Shown one piece after another: positions 1 through 11,430 of a stretch of DNA of 64,000 bases (positions within the stretch are counted from its first letter, which is position 1; every line of letters begins with the position of its first letter). This DNA is from Strigamia acuminata (Eukaryota > Arthropoda > Chilopoda > Geophilomorpha > Linotaeniidae). The translations under genes were made by a program, and so were the position numbers. The notes beneath the pieces were generated by a model, which saw only the letters and a program-made list of their open reading frames with translations, searched no databases and had not been told where the DNA came from. The stretch spans positions 5,208,001 through 5,272,000 of the forward strand of contig OX442322.1 of NCBI GenBank assembly GCA_949358305.1, written 5' to 3'.

Positions 1-2102
1 TTTAGTAATCTAATCGGACATTTTCCCACATGATTTCTTAAAACCGGAATAACAAATCCATTTGTGGCTATGAACTTTGCCACATGAAATATTTACGGAG
101 CGAATATTTTTTGATTGGATTGAAGCTTTAAAATCAGATAGCTGATTTAAACGAAGAAAATAAGTTTCAAAGTAATTATTTTTCTTTCGGAAAAATCAAA
201 TAAATCACCGCTGATGAAAAGTTGTATTTTTCCATTCGAAAAAACTAAGAATTGCACAAGATTTATCTTCTATTTTGAACATAGATTTTATTCGGAAAAG
301 GAAAGATTCTAGATACATTATTTTTCTCTAAAAATTAAGAATTTAGTCAATTTTCCTAAAGGTTAATGGAATGTCATCATATATTTCGTTCGTAATTTAC
401 GTGTTAAAGTTTAATCAGAAAAACGATTGAATATGTTTTATTTGCGATAAGTAAAAGAAAGGTTCTTTAAAAATGGAATTTCGATGCAAATCCCACAGTA
501 AAGGGAATGTTATGTGTGAGCAATTAACGAAAAGTTGGAATAACTTCATTTTATTTCATTCAAAAGTAGTTGTGAAAAATCAATTTCAAATATTTTTCAA
601 AGAAAAATTATTTTTATCGGAAAAAAGTAATTTACATGTCCTCGCGCGGACCGAGTAGTAAACTGCTTAATTGTGACATCGATACTGTTATTGTGTCACG
701 TGTTATACGGAATTCCAAACCAGTGAATTACGAATTTTGGCGCGATAGGAATAGAAGTTTGACAGTGAAAGTTCTCCAGATTTGTCTTTTCATTTGAAAA
801 GTTCAAATTGAGGAAATGCTGCAGCAGATGAAGGTATTTACGACAATTGAGATTTAAATATTCTTTCATTCAAAAGATAAAAGATCTCTGCAAAAACATC
901 TCGTTATTAGAGATAAGGGGGACGAAAATTATTAAAACGAATAATCAAAGACACGTCCTTCGTAAATATCGCAAAGGAATAACTAATTGTGAAAACAATT
1001 GTCCGCTCAGGAAAAGTGGAATTTAGCTAGATATTTTCTTTCGAAAAATCAAAGCAATTGTCATCAAAAAAGAAAGATTTGATGAATAATTTTTACCCAA
1101 AAGTCTAAAGGATTGTCGAATAGTTTTCTCCCGAAAAACAAGTACACATTTGTACCAATAACTTTATCGTTTAAAGTAAAATTTCGAATATTTTCTTTTG
1201 GAAGATTAGAGAATTAGATAATTTTTCTCGCAAAACAAATTTAAAGAATTTTAACGAATTTTTATTTGTTAAAAAAATTTGTTAAAAAAGGGGGAGATGG
1301 ATGGTGAAAATTTATTTTTTCACACTCGAAAAATGGAATTTAAACCCGAAAAAGTAAAGACTTGGTCAAATTATTCTTCCTATTGGAAATGAATACACAA
1401 TGTTGGGAATCGAAAATAGATTTCAATTACAAAGGAATGATTATTTGAACGATAATTGAATAAGAATAAGAAAAATTGAGAGTTTGAGAAAACTTTATTA
1501 AAAGTTGTGGTTGTAACGATATCACACACTAACGGAATAATTAAAAGAAAAATATTTTTTGAAGAAAAGTTATTTAATTATTTGGATTGGTAAAAATCCC
1601 AAAGTTCAAGAAGATTGAAGTAAGTTTATTTTATTTTCATTTGAAAAATACAATATTTTACGAATGTCTTCCCGAAGGAATTTTATTTTATCGGTAAAAT
1701 TGAATCTCGAAGGGAACGGACTTAGTAGAGAACTACTAAATAGATGTAACGTCCTTTATACCATTGGCCGACACTAACATCCGCCAATCAGAAGTTGGGA
1801 GATCTAGGGATCCCCAGCCCCCTGCTATTAAAGGAGGACCAGATCAGATACTGATCATTCGCATCCAGACCAGACCAGAAGACGTGTTCCAGAGTCATCT
1901 TGACCACGCCGTCCCGATTTCAGTCACGATTCGAATTTTGTGTGCCGTGTAACCTGCAAAAGCTAACACGTGTCAAACAAACGCGAAGTTTAATTTTATT
2001 TTGTCAAAAGTAAAGTTTAGAAGTGTTTCTTGTTGAAAAGTGTATTATATTCGTCTTCTTTATAAATTAAAGAATTAAAATCGTCAGATTTTGAATTTTT
2101 TT
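1..2102 (+). other. R1 5' internal leader, non-coding
   Basis: About 2.1 kb of A-rich sequence with recurrent GAAAA runs and no convincing gene; short open frames here lack recognisable features. Two similar short stretches (around 640-665 and 1713-1742, both reading roughly CGGAC..AGTAG...ACT) hint at an old internal duplication about 1.07 kb apart. The primer site and 5' LTR are not in the window. Confidence 0.45.
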
Positions 2103-3488
2103 ATGGCTCAAAAACCATTGAATATGATCGATCCAAAAGGAAATAATAAGCAGACAAACTTAAATTTAAGTTCTGTACCACTTGGCGATCAAACAGAAAA
2201 GATTCCCGATCATTTTACTCTGTATTGTAATCGTCATGGACTGGATAAAACCAAGTTTAAAAATATAATCGAAGCTTCAGACTATGTAAAAGCTAGGAAC
2301 TGGCGAGATCGTACCCAATCTCAATCTTCACATCAAGATCCAGTACGGAATCCACAAACATACAGCCGAAACTTAGTGAATCAAGATTCTCATACTATGT
2401 TTCAAACATCCAGTAGGGGATCTAACTTAGAAAAGTTTAAACCACCTAATTCGGTAGATAAGGGGGAAGAGAATTATAAACCTAATAATTCTCGTCCAGA
2501 GAGTTCGTTAACTAACCAGTCGGTTGTTCAGAACAAATTAAAACTCGTTTACAATCGGGATCAGCTAATTTCAGTTCGATATGCTAATCCAGCTGAAGCA
2601 CAACGATATGTGGCTAGCCTTAATCTGTCGATTAACCTACCGTTATCAAAAGAATTGGGAACCGTAAACAAAAGTTTTGGGCCACCAATATCAACACAAA
2701 AGAAAGATGTTCGAGCTGTAAACAAACGTTTGCTGTCGCCGAATCCCTGCGATGGATTTACAACTTCGTTTTCCAATCCCACGAAAAAGAAGAGTAGTTT
2801 GCATACTCCAAACAAACGTTTGCAGTCAAATAACTTACAACAACGTGCCCGATCGCCAATCACAAACTCATGTTTGCGGACGAATGATTTGTCTACCCAG
2901 AAGAGTCCCCAGCCAAGACAATTCTACCTAACACCCATTTCAAATCGGAAAAGGTTCAAACAAACTCTTTTTCCCTTGGAAAAGTATTACCAACACGATA
3001 CGAGTACAAAAACAATAGTTTCAACTACTCAAATAAGAGGACCGTTCGATGGAACGTCTCAGGAAAAGAATACTTTCATCACAAAACCGAAAGTTGAAAA
3101 AGTCTTGCTCAGTCGGTTTAATACTAGTTCAACCAGCAATGAGACCAACAAATATAAATATGGTGAGATTGGCTTACACCATTCTGTTCCTGAAGCTACA
3201 AATTCACAAGAGGCCACCTTCACTTATGTCAGGAAATGTTTTCATTGTAAACAAACGGGACATACCAAACAAGATTGTCCCACATGGTCTAAACGAAAAT
3301 TTAATGACCAACGTAAAAATTTTGATTATTCAAATGTGTCAAAAGACTCATTTAAACGACCCCGACAAAATTGGGTCACCACCGAAGTATTAGAACAACG
3401 GTTTACGGAAATGGAAAACAGAATAACTGCAGTTATTAATAAGTCTATGTCCGACTTATTTGAGAAGCTTTCTCAACACAAAATGTAA
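2103..3488 (+). CDS. R1 Gag-like protein with one CCHC zinc knuckle, no capsid domain
   Basis: A 461-residue basic, Asn/Ser/Lys-rich protein; the ATG at 2103 is the first in frame. The N-terminal part carries a short module (LYCNRHGLDKTKF) resembling one near the N-terminus of element G's Gag (LFCQDHGLNPNQF). Near the C-terminus is a zinc knuckle, CFHCKQTGHTKQDC (CX2CX4HX4C), which binds RNA in Gag proteins, then a tail with RQNWVTTEVLEQRF, matching NNRWITQEVLDATL in G. The ~150-residue capsid region present in G (around its FSGKADESERFL motif) is missing and replaced by low-complexity sequence with repeated NKRL/NKSF motifs. It may co-assemble with a complete Gag from a relative; that is inference. 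The frame is uninterrupted. Confidence 0.75.
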   Translation: MAQKPLNMIDPKGNNKQTNLNLSSVPLGDQTEKIPDHFTLYCNRHGLDKTKFKNIIEASDYVKARNWRDRTQSQSSHQDPVRNPQTYSRNLVNQDSHTMFQTSSRGSNLEKFKPPNSVDKGEENYKPNNSRPESSLTNQSVVQNKLKLVYNRDQLISVRYANPAEAQRYVASLNLSINLPLSKELGTVNKSFGPPISTQKKDVRAVNKRLLSPNPCDGFTTSFSNPTKKKSSLHTPNKRLQSNNLQQRARSPITNSCLRTNDLSTQKSPQPRQFYLTPISNRKRFKQTLFPLEKYYQHDTSTKTIVSTTQIRGPFDGTSQEKNTFITKPKVEKVLLSRFNTSSTSNETNKYKYGEIGLHHSVPEATNSQEATFTYVRKCFHCKQTGHTKQDCPTWSKRKFNDQRKNFDYSNVSKDSFKRPRQNWVTTEVLEQRFTEMENRITAVINKSMSDLFEKLSQHKM

Positions 3489-4067
3489 GATCAAAAGATT
3501 TCCCGATTTCAGAGTAACAGAAAAATCCTTTCTCTATAAATCATGACCTCGTTTTCTAAAGAAAAGGAGAACAAAATATAAAAGTTAGAATTAACAAAAT
3601 TTTGAAAGGTAATGTTACAGTATTAAAAGACAACTAGTTTAAATTAAAATTAGTCAATTGTACAAAGAATACCAAGTGACTCCGGTCATGACAATTAAGG
3701 GGGACATTTTGATTCTTAAATTGTCAACTCTTATCATCTAAAAGCTATTTATTGTATATTTATAGCGATACATCTGACTAGGCATATGAAATAAATATTT
3801 TGTGATAACACAAATGATGATTTTATGTATGACGAAAGTTTCTTCAAAAAGAAGACTTGGAAATAAATTCTGGACTTGAATTTAGGCTATTAGAAAAGAT
3901 TATTTCGGCAGAAAATCAGAACTTAGATAATTCAAGTTAGTTTATGTAAACTCAAATTCGAAATTGGAAGTCACGGTATCTCCAAGATACATCAAGTCCG
4001 AAAATAGCATTTATGCTAATTAGGAGAATAACGAAAACTCTATAAAATATTATATAGTTGTGTTATT
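3489..4067 (+). other. R1 3' untranslated region with an internal polypurine-like tract
   Basis: Non-coding AT-rich stretch between gag and the LTR. It holds an AAGGGGGA octamer at 3697-3704, identical to the one abutting the LTR and followed by CATTTTGATT. Element G has the same arrangement downstream of integrase (minus strand, about 26574-26592: CGGGGGACACTTTGAT), so this is a conserved family feature. It may be a second plus-strand priming site. Confidence 0.5.
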
Positions 4068-4075
4068 AAGGGGGA
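4068..4075 (+). promoter_or_regulatory. R1 3' polypurine tract
   Basis: AAGGGGGA directly before the LTR's TGTATGACGG, the position and composition expected of the plus-strand primer of LTR retrotransposons. Confidence 0.75.
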
Positions 4076-5991
4076 TGTATGACGGTTTACAATGGCTATA
4101 AATGCCTATTTTCTATCAAGAAAGCGCTGTTGCGCCAATATGATGGTATTTTTACAATATTCTGTGTAAAACTGATAAATGTCTAGAATAAAGTCATTTA
4201 TGATGTTTCAAATACAAAGATGTTCGTTTATTAAGAATAAACACTAATTTCCACATGATACTAAAGTATCACGGCATAATTACGAAGATTCGTCTGCTAA
4301 AACCCGCATTTGTCAATGCTCCATATTGCCACTAGATGGCGCGATCGCAATTAGCGATAAATTCGAATACGAACTTGAAAACCTCATGATTAAATATAAA
4401 CGTATATTTAATCAAGTGAATAAATTGTGTTAAATATTAATATAAATATATATTAAGTATCTGACATTGTTAAATACAATGTAACTTCCATTTCTGCGGG
4501 ACAGAATGTTTAGCGATCAATCGGTCAACCGATCAATCTGATTGGTGGAACCCATTTCCGGTCCTGGGTATCCAGTTCCGGTTGTAACAAGGATTAGCAT
4601 AATTTGCATAAATGCTCCTCCGTATCCACTTCCGGTGATACGGGATTGGAGGGATTCGTGGAACCCATGTTCCAATTGGATGACTGGATTAATCCTTAAA
4701 TCCAGTCAGGTTATATAAACCCAAACAATCGGCCATTCCGCAGCTCTGTTTGATTATTTTCTGTTTGGTATTGTTACTTATGAAATATGATTCGTTGTTC
4801 ACGTAAAAAACCTTTTGGTTCTTTGTTGATTTATTCGCAAAGAACCGTTGCATGATTCTACAGAATCATGCCACCGCCGGCAATTGAAGTCGAAGTGCTG
4901 GGATTATTATGTTGCATAAATGTTACAGTCTACGGTTGCGACGCCGAAGGAGAACCCGCCGTTGTGCAATTCAGTATCCTCCGGACAGGACCAAGTTGTC
5001 TTTTTCGGTATGAACGTATTCCGTTACCACGAGTAGCATCGGTATTGTTGAGAATCGGTTCCTTCACCTGATGGTGCCAAAGCAGTCTGTTTTACAGTAA
5101 CCACGAGTAGCACCAAGTGTTTGGCAAGCTGATTCTCATGGTATTCGATGCCAAAGCAGTCGGTCTATTATTAGTACCGCGAGAGATAAAACTGCTGTGC
5201 GGAGCCGCGAGCTATCGACCCCTGTGTACGTGGTACCGTCAACCACTCGATGGACGACCGTGCTGCGACGCCGGGGACGCTTGATACCGTTCTGCATGGC
5301 AAGGCGTATATTCTAATCGATGGCAATTGTGTGTTGCGACGGGAAGCTTAATCTTCAATTTTATTTATAACAGCAAAACTTAAACTCGACAACCAGTTGG
5401 ACCAAAATCAAGTCAGAAGACTTAATCTCATATTGAACCCAATATAACCGATAAGTTGACGACAACTTATTCCCGAAATATCTAAATAAGAATTCACAAC
5501 GATATGAATTAAATATAATTCATAAGTGGAATATTGATAAGTAAATGAATACATTTACTTACACCAATATCCTCCCAAAGTTGTGGCGGTGCAGACAAAG
5601 TCAACCGCAATGCTCAGATCATTCGATTTATCGACGTGCGATAGTTTACACAGCGAACCAAGGAAACCAGCGAAGCCGTATCGGACTCCAGGACACAGCC
5701 ATCCGGCTTAAGATGACATCTATAATCAGGTCGAGCGATGGGGAAACCGCTCCCATATTCCAGACCCGTAGTGATATTATTCTAGGGCCAGTTGGCCAAT
5801 TCTTTGTATAGTTTAATAGCTGATTTAACTTGCCAAATGTCGGCATTAGTCCTATGTATAATTTAGCTCATCCATATTGTTTGCCAACAATAAACTGTCT
5901 TGTATTTATCTCGTATTGTATTCACTGTTTATTTATTGCGATCTCTTCCCGGTACCATTGTCAAATGGGAGTTGTGGTCGTCACCGTCACA
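4076..5991 (+). repeat. R1 3' LTR (ZX family, 1.9 kb)
   Basis: Starts TGT and ends ACA, 1916 bp. It aligns along its length with the split solo LTR at 37184-35954 plus 16802-16130 (minus strand; about 1900 bp once the TSD is removed) and its first part with 63493-64000. A TATA box (TATATAA) lies at 4712-4718. The leftward part contains repeated GGTATCCA/CCACTTCCGG motifs and the phrase TGCCAAAGCAGTC twice (5080s and 5150s), indicating internal repeats. Short open frames inside it are not conserved among copies and are not called as genes. Confidence 0.85.
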
Positions 5992-8485
5992 TCATAGGTT
6001 GTGGCGGGGGTAGCGGCGGCCTCACGTCCTCGTCAGAGTAGTATTGACGGTCGTTGTCATTGTCCAAATTATCATTAAGATTGTCTATGTAGGTCGTGTA
6101 TCTCTCCGGTAGGCCCAGCACGCCTTCAACTCCGCGCCTGCTTTCAACGAATTTGACATCGCTGGTCTCAATAACTTTTGAAAAATTAGGTAACCAGACT
6201 CTGTATCCTTTTGTAATTCTGGAATATCCTAACATAATTCCGTGTAGTCCTTTGTTATCGATTTTTTCATCACGCACTCTCTTCTGCACGAAACACAAAC
6301 TCCCAAATTTTCGTAAGTGCCGAAGTGATGGTTTACGGCCATAATATAACTCCATTGGTGTTTTATCTGAGTTTAACTTCGCATTCCTATTCCTAAGGTA
6401 GTTGAAAGTTAAAATTGCCTCGCCCCAAAATCGATGTTCGAGTTGCGCGTCATAAATGAGGGCGCGCATTCCATTTGCTAATGTCTGGTTTAATCTCTCC
6501 GAAACGCCGTTTTGGGCGGGTGTGTACGCATTTGTCCTTTCGTGTGCGATCCTTTGTTGGTCAAGATACTCTCCAAACTTATTCGAACAAAACTCCATGC
6601 CATTGTCCGTGCGGATGGCCAAGATTGATTTTCCGAGTAGTCTTTCAATCCGTTTTGCGTGTTTTTGGAAAATACCGAACACTTCATCCTTTTGTTTCAT
6701 CAGGTAAACCGTGGAATAACGGGAAAAACCATCCGTGATTGTCAGGAAATATCTGTTTCCTGATAATGTTGCTGTGCTGAAAGCTCCACATACATCCATG
6801 TGTAAAAGTTCCAACGGTTGCTTCGACCTAATTCCTGGTAAAGATTTATGAGAGATGGCCTTTTTCTTCGCCAGCGTGCAAACGTCACATTGGGGGATTG
6901 GCACGTCCAAAATCGGTAGTCCAACTACTGCATCTCGCTTGCTCATTTCTTGCACGCTTGGGAAGTGGATATGTCTAAGTCTCTCATGCCATAATTTGGC
7001 TTCTTCTGGATTGGACGCCTTTTTGGTTGAGCTGGTTGATTCTTGTGTTTGTTGTGTTTGTTGTTGTCCAGTACTCGCCTTGTTGCTTTCTTTCATCTTC
7101 AATTTTTCAATGTCGGGTTTCAAATCACTTGTTTTGACATAATAAAGTCTGTCCTTTTTAACTGCTTCCATCAATTGTCTCTTCCATTGTGGATCGTAAA
7201 TTTTCACTACTCCTGAGCCAATTGCCACTTTGCATCTGGCTTCGTCGATGCAAGGTCCCGACAATAGATTTCTTCTTAAATCCAGCGCGTAATACACTTT
7301 CTTCAATGTGATTGGAATTGTGTCATTTCCTACTACACACATTACACAAACGTCTCCTACTCCTTGGATTTGTATTAAGGTCTTTTTATCTGCTTGGCTA
7401 ATGGTTCCTTTCATTTCCGTGAAATCTACGAATTGGTTCCTGTCTTTACAGAAATGCCCAGTTGCGCCGGTGTCATAGATCCAACAACTGTTGGTTGCGC
7501 CGCACTGCAGCATCTCCTCTTCACTCAATTCGGTAAGGAAGCCAACATTCATCATACTTGTGTCCAATTCCTCAACAGTGTTCGTGTTTTGGCTGTTAGC
7601 TGGCGTGAGTTGGACTGTGCAATCCCTCGCCCAATGACCTGGCTGACTGCAACAGAAACACGGCCCCCGTGGTGATGATCTGGTGGTGTTTCCCCGAAAA
7701 TTCCTTGTGTTCTTGTTTCCACGATAATTCGATCGTCCACCCTTTTGTCTGCCCGTGAAACCACGATTGTTCTGGCTACTGTTCCCTTGTTGTTGTTGTT
7801 GCTGGAATTTTGGCGTGTTTTCGTTACTCTTTGTGTTGGAGTTATTCGGCCCAGTACTGAAGGCATCGATAACTGACCCCTGGCCGGAATCCCGCCTCTG
7901 TTGCGCAAGTCTGCCTTCTTCGGCCACTAACTCCACCTCTACCTTTTCTAAAGTAAAGTCTTTGTCTTCCCACCTATATATGCTCTGCACAATTGATTGA
8001 AACTCCTGTGGCAAGTAACAAATCAACTGAAAGGCTTGATATAAGTTGTCCAACTGATGTTTGACATCCGCCAACTTCTTTGCAGCATTCCTAATTTTTG
8101 CGGCAAAAACTCCAATTGTCTCCGTGGCTGGATCGTACTTGAGACTAAAAAATTCGTCTAATAAACGTATTGTACGTGCTCTCGACACCGGCTCGAAATT
8201 GGTTTTCAAGGTGATCCACGCTGTCTTGGCGTCATCAATCCCATTGAGCAGCTCGTGGTACTGCTCCTCGATTGATTAATAAATCTGACTAAAAGCTCTT
8301 CCTTTTCGTAGCTGATAGTCGGATCGGTCTCTCCACGACGCTCCAGGTGCTAGTGCTTCCTCTGTTCCGTCTGTAAACGCCCAACATCCGTGATGCATCA
8401 ACAGAACCTTAATCTGTTGTTTCCAACCATCATAATTTGTGCGGTTCAATAACGTGACTTTTCTGTCCAATTTGTCCGAATCCAT
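5992..8485 (-). pseudogene. Copia-1 A gag-protease-integrase, one nonsense codon, truncated
   Basis: The frame opens at the ATG at 8485 (MDSDKLDRKV). A TAA at 8276-8278 replaces the TAT (Tyr) found in copy E, and the same frame then stays open to the R1 junction. Domains in order: copia Gag, CCHC knuckle CFCCSQPGHWARDC, protease core WIYDTGATGHFC (catalytic Asp), integrase zinc-binding H/C residues (WHERLRHIHF...CDVC), then the catalytic Asp, Asp and Glu of the integrase core (HMDVCGAF, RTDNGMEF, SERLNQT). Reverse transcriptase and RNase H are missing because of the R1 insertion at a CCTATGA site. It cannot make a full polyprotein. Confidence 0.85.
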
Positions 8486-9207
8486 CCTGGTTCACAATAG
8501 TAAACGACTCGAGCTTGGTTTTACACACGACACGAACACTTGTTCCCCCAAAAAAACACTTTCTGTACTGGGTAATCGCAACTGAGTGCAGTGTTGCGAT
8601 GTTAGTTCGCTCTTAGATTAAGTTAGTATCAACACTAGCACAACACTAAGCTAATAAAATAATAATATCGAAAATAAACACGAAAATTGTTCATAAATGT
8701 TGTCTTCGAGATGCTTTCCTGCTGTGCTTCTCGTTGCATTATGCTTCACGCGTGTTATTCTGCCAATTGTTCTCCGTCCTTGTTTTTGAATTCCTTTCCG
8801 CGTATTTCCGTCCAGAAATTCCGGTTCACACTTCACGTGTGGTTGTGGAGGATTTCCGTCTCTCTTTGGCACTCGTAGAATCGTTTCTCTCTCGTAATTA
8901 TTGTCTCGTCGACGATACGTATTGCTCCTCGTAATATGAAACGGTAACGTCCAATAACGTCCGAAATTCGGGAAAGAAAAAACACGTAAATAATTTATTT
9001 AATATTGTTCGAACCAAAACTGTTGCTCCTGTGTTGTTTGTTGACTCGTAATCGTTTCCAAACCCTGGTTATACTGGCACAAGCACAAGCTGGTCACATT
9101 CATTATGGGCGCCGCCATTTTGAATAATTAGAGGAAATTTTTCAAAACCTCTCTAATTTGATGAAAATGATTCCAAAAGTTCTCTTACGATTTCTGGCCC
9201 ATAACCT
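8486..9207 (-). other. Copia-1 A leader with primer binding site
   Basis: Non-coding leader between LTR and gag. GGTTATGGGCC (minus strand, 9206-9196) begins one base after the LTR and is complementary to the anticodon-arm segment GGCCCATAACC of metazoan initiator tRNA-Met, the internal (half-tRNA) priming mode of classical copia. The leader also holds a GCGCCGCCAT motif near 9110, reading ATGGCGGC on the element's strand. No gene is seen. Confidence 0.65.
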
Positions 9208-9515
9208 TGTTGAATTGTGTTGGAAATCACAATGAATTCCGCGTTTCTGTAGTGGTGTAGAAAACTCCAACTTGGAAATAAAGTGCACACCTTGTTACCT
9301 GGTTTGAAACATAGTAAAGAGTGAGTGTTTTATTCTGCTGTCACATGACATGTCAATAGGTATACTGCGCCACCTTATGGCAAAAATTACAAACACACTT
9401 GTAAACATAAACACGGCTATTAGTTTTAGCCAAAAGCAAAAGGAACAAAAGGTCACAATAAATATAAAGTGTCACTGCTTGACAATACGACACATAAATA
9501 CATGATATTTCAACA
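9208..9515 (-). repeat. Copia-1 A 5' LTR (308 bp)
   Basis: On the minus strand it starts TGTTGAAATATCATG and ends AATTCAACA, like the 311 bp LTRs of copy E. More diverged from E's LTRs than those are from each other. Confidence 0.85.
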
Positions 9516-10364
9516 GGCCCAATTACCAAACTGTTAGGTGTTGAGTTTATCCGTGAATTAGGACGCACTTACATCTCTCAACGTGCGTACATTGCCAAAC
9601 TCATCACGAAGTACGGTACATCGACGAATCGACTTGTTAAAGTGCCAGTAACACCCGGAACCACATTAGTTCGAGCATCGACAGAAGACCTGATCGATTT
9701 TCCCTACCGCTCACTTATCGGGTCATTGCTCTTTCTGGCATCACAAACGCGCCCCGACATCTTATTCTCCGTCATTTCGCTGTCGCAATTCAACACTTGC
9801 TACGACAACACCCACATCCGTGCGCTCCTCCAAGTTCTCCAGTACGTGGCAAATACTATTGATTACCGTATCGAACTATCGAATTGTGCGTCAAGCCAAT
9901 TATGGGCATATACGGATGCATCGTGGGCTAGCGATTTGGCAACTCCTTTGAGTTTCGGCGGCTACATAACGTACATCGGGAACGTGCCAATTGGCTGGTC
10001 GTGTCGAAAACAATTGACTGTCGCGTGTTCAACTATGGAAGCCGAATTCCTCGCCCTAGTTGAATGCGTGAAGGAAACCTTTTGGCTCGATAACATCTTC
10101 ATCGAATTCCCGATTTTGAACCGCCTGTCTCGTCCAATTATTTATTCCGATGCCCTAGCCAGCATACAATTCACATCCAACGACGTGGAAAACTCGAAGA
10201 CGAAGCATATCCGCGTCAAGTATCACTGGCTCAGGGAATGGTATACGGCAGGCTGTTTTGATCTCCGAAAAGTGTCCAGCGAGCACAACGTCGCAGACAT
10301 CTTCACTAAGTGGCTCAGTTCTGAGCGTCTTCAGTCGTTGATCTCTCGCGTGTTCCGACTTTAG
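9516..10364 (+). pseudogene. Copia-2 C pol: end of reverse transcriptase plus RNase H
   Basis: Open frame from the A insertion junction to the TAG at 10364. It begins with GPITKLLGVEFIR, the region after the reverse transcriptase active site, aligned with the same segments in B and D, and runs through RNase H with acidic residues in TDASWASD, STMEAEF and YSDALASIQF and the C-terminal VADIFTKWL. No stop or frameshift in this part, but gag, protease, integrase and the YVDD motif are cut off by insertion A. Confidence 0.85.
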
Positions 10365-10571
10365 ACTTTATCGTGACATTCTTTTGTTATTTACCCGACT
10401 TCGAGGATCACCGAGTTTCTGTGGGAATATTCGGGCTTACGTGGAGTTTTCAATAACAGTACCCGGCTCGGCGATTCGACTTTATTATTTATTTTTGATT
10501 ACCTGTATCTACTGTAACTCCAGTAACTGTATGTCTTTTCTCCTGATTCTATTTCCATCGAAAGGGGGAAT
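10365..10571 (+). other. C 3' untranslated region with polypurine tract
   Basis: Short non-coding segment with GAGGATCACCGAGTTTCTGTGGGAAT, also found 3' of pol in D and in altered form in B, then the tract CGAAAGGGGGAAT just before the LTR's TGTTGG. Confidence 0.65.
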
Positions 10572-10894
10572 TGTTGGTCTATAGGACCGTGATATCATCG
10601 ATGTGATATAGAATCACATTACGACCTCCTAATTTATTTATTTATCCCGATGTTTATTTATATTTGATTATTCATACCGTTTCAGAGTATTCACACTCTA
10701 TTATTGTATTTACACATGAGGCATCATGCTATATCTAACCTTTTGTTAGGCTTTATGGAATTTCCAATTCCATAACGCCATTTCACGACACCAGGTGTTG
10801 TTACTGTATCACTTCTACATCCAAGATGGCGGCGACCAGCGCCTGGCTCTCGCCTCATGGTTATTCATGTATTTTCCAACTCATATGTGAGTAT
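10572..10894 (+). repeat. C 3' LTR, first part
   Basis: Begins TGTTGGTCTATAGGACC after the polypurine tract and stops at AGTAT (10890-10894), the TSD of element B; it resumes at 39097. It contains an AAGATGGCGGC motif at 10823-10833, resembling a YY1/Pho site. Confidence 0.75.
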
Positions 10895-11412
10895 TGTTGG
10901 TCAAAAGACCACTTATTTATCGATAACAAATGTTATTTACATTATTTCTTTGTTTAGTTTGATGTATTAATTACATTTATCGCTCATGTGTTAAATACGA
11001 CATTCATTTCGTATTCCATGCTGTCACATACGTAATTCCGTATGATTTGTATCTTTATATATGAGATTTATTCTTTTGTTAACTTTAATGTTAGTTTTTG
11101 GCACCAGAGTGCCATTCTGTACACTTTGCAATTTCCAAGATGGATGCCACCACAGGTTTTGTGCTGCTCCATCTCAATTCATTCTTTTTGGACACATTAT
11201 GTGAGTTATTATTTTATTAAACCATAGTATTTTGTTTAACAAGTGTTGTTGTTTGTTCTGCACGGAATTATAAGTGCAGAACACGTCGTTTCGTGCAGAA
11301 ACGACTCGTTACGTCGTCGATACGTTCGCGTGTGAAACGGGACGCCATTACGGCAATTTGCCGCACGCTTCTCGGCGATATTTCGCCAATATCTGCGCCC
11401 CTCTGTCCTACA
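10895..11412 (+). repeat. B 5' LTR (518 bp)
   Basis: Starts TGTTGGTCAAAAGACC with the small inverted repeat GGTC/GACC seen in the C and D LTRs, and ends TGTCCTACA. The matching copy is at 38574-39091. Contains CCAAGATGGATGCC near 11136. Confidence 0.9.
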
Positions 11413-11414
11413 TT

Positions 11415-11430
11415 TGGTAGCAGAGGATGG
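11415..11430 (+). promoter_or_regulatory. B primer binding site, initiator tRNA-Met 3' end
   Basis: TGGTAGCAGAGGATGG, two bases after the LTR, is complementary to the 3' end of metazoan initiator tRNA-Met (CCATCCTCTGCTACCA), from known tRNA sequence. Copia-1 elements in this window use a different part of the same tRNA. Confidence 0.85.

Larger units (their letters stand above)
1..5991 (+). mobile_element. R1: gag-only Ty3/gypsy-like LTR retrotransposon, 5' end off window
   Basis: Internal sequence with one gag gene is followed by a polypurine tract and a 1.9 kb LTR. The LTR ends in CCGTCACA at 5991, where the integrase-containing frame of copia element A begins abruptly, so R1 inserted into A. 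The next four bases (TCAT) are the likely TSD, but the other copy is off the left edge. There is no protease, reverse transcriptase or integrase between gag and the LTR, so R1 is non-autonomous. Its LTR is the same family as the ZX solo LTR (16130-16802 plus 35954-37184) and the LTR at 63493. Confidence 0.8.
5992..9515 (-). mobile_element. A: copia-1 family element, 5' half only
   Basis: Minus-strand Ty1/copia element with 5' LTR, primer site, leader, gag, protease and integrase; everything downstream is cut off by R1. It is the same family as the complete copy E (48030-53566). Its LTR ends at 9515 and the adjoining bases (GGCCC, 9516-9520) are the pol gene of element C, so A inserted into C. 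The partner TSD is outside the window. Confidence 0.85.

Noticed and set aside
4868-5071. 67-codon frame in R1's LTR
   Set aside because: Not conserved in the other ZX LTR copies; no domain.
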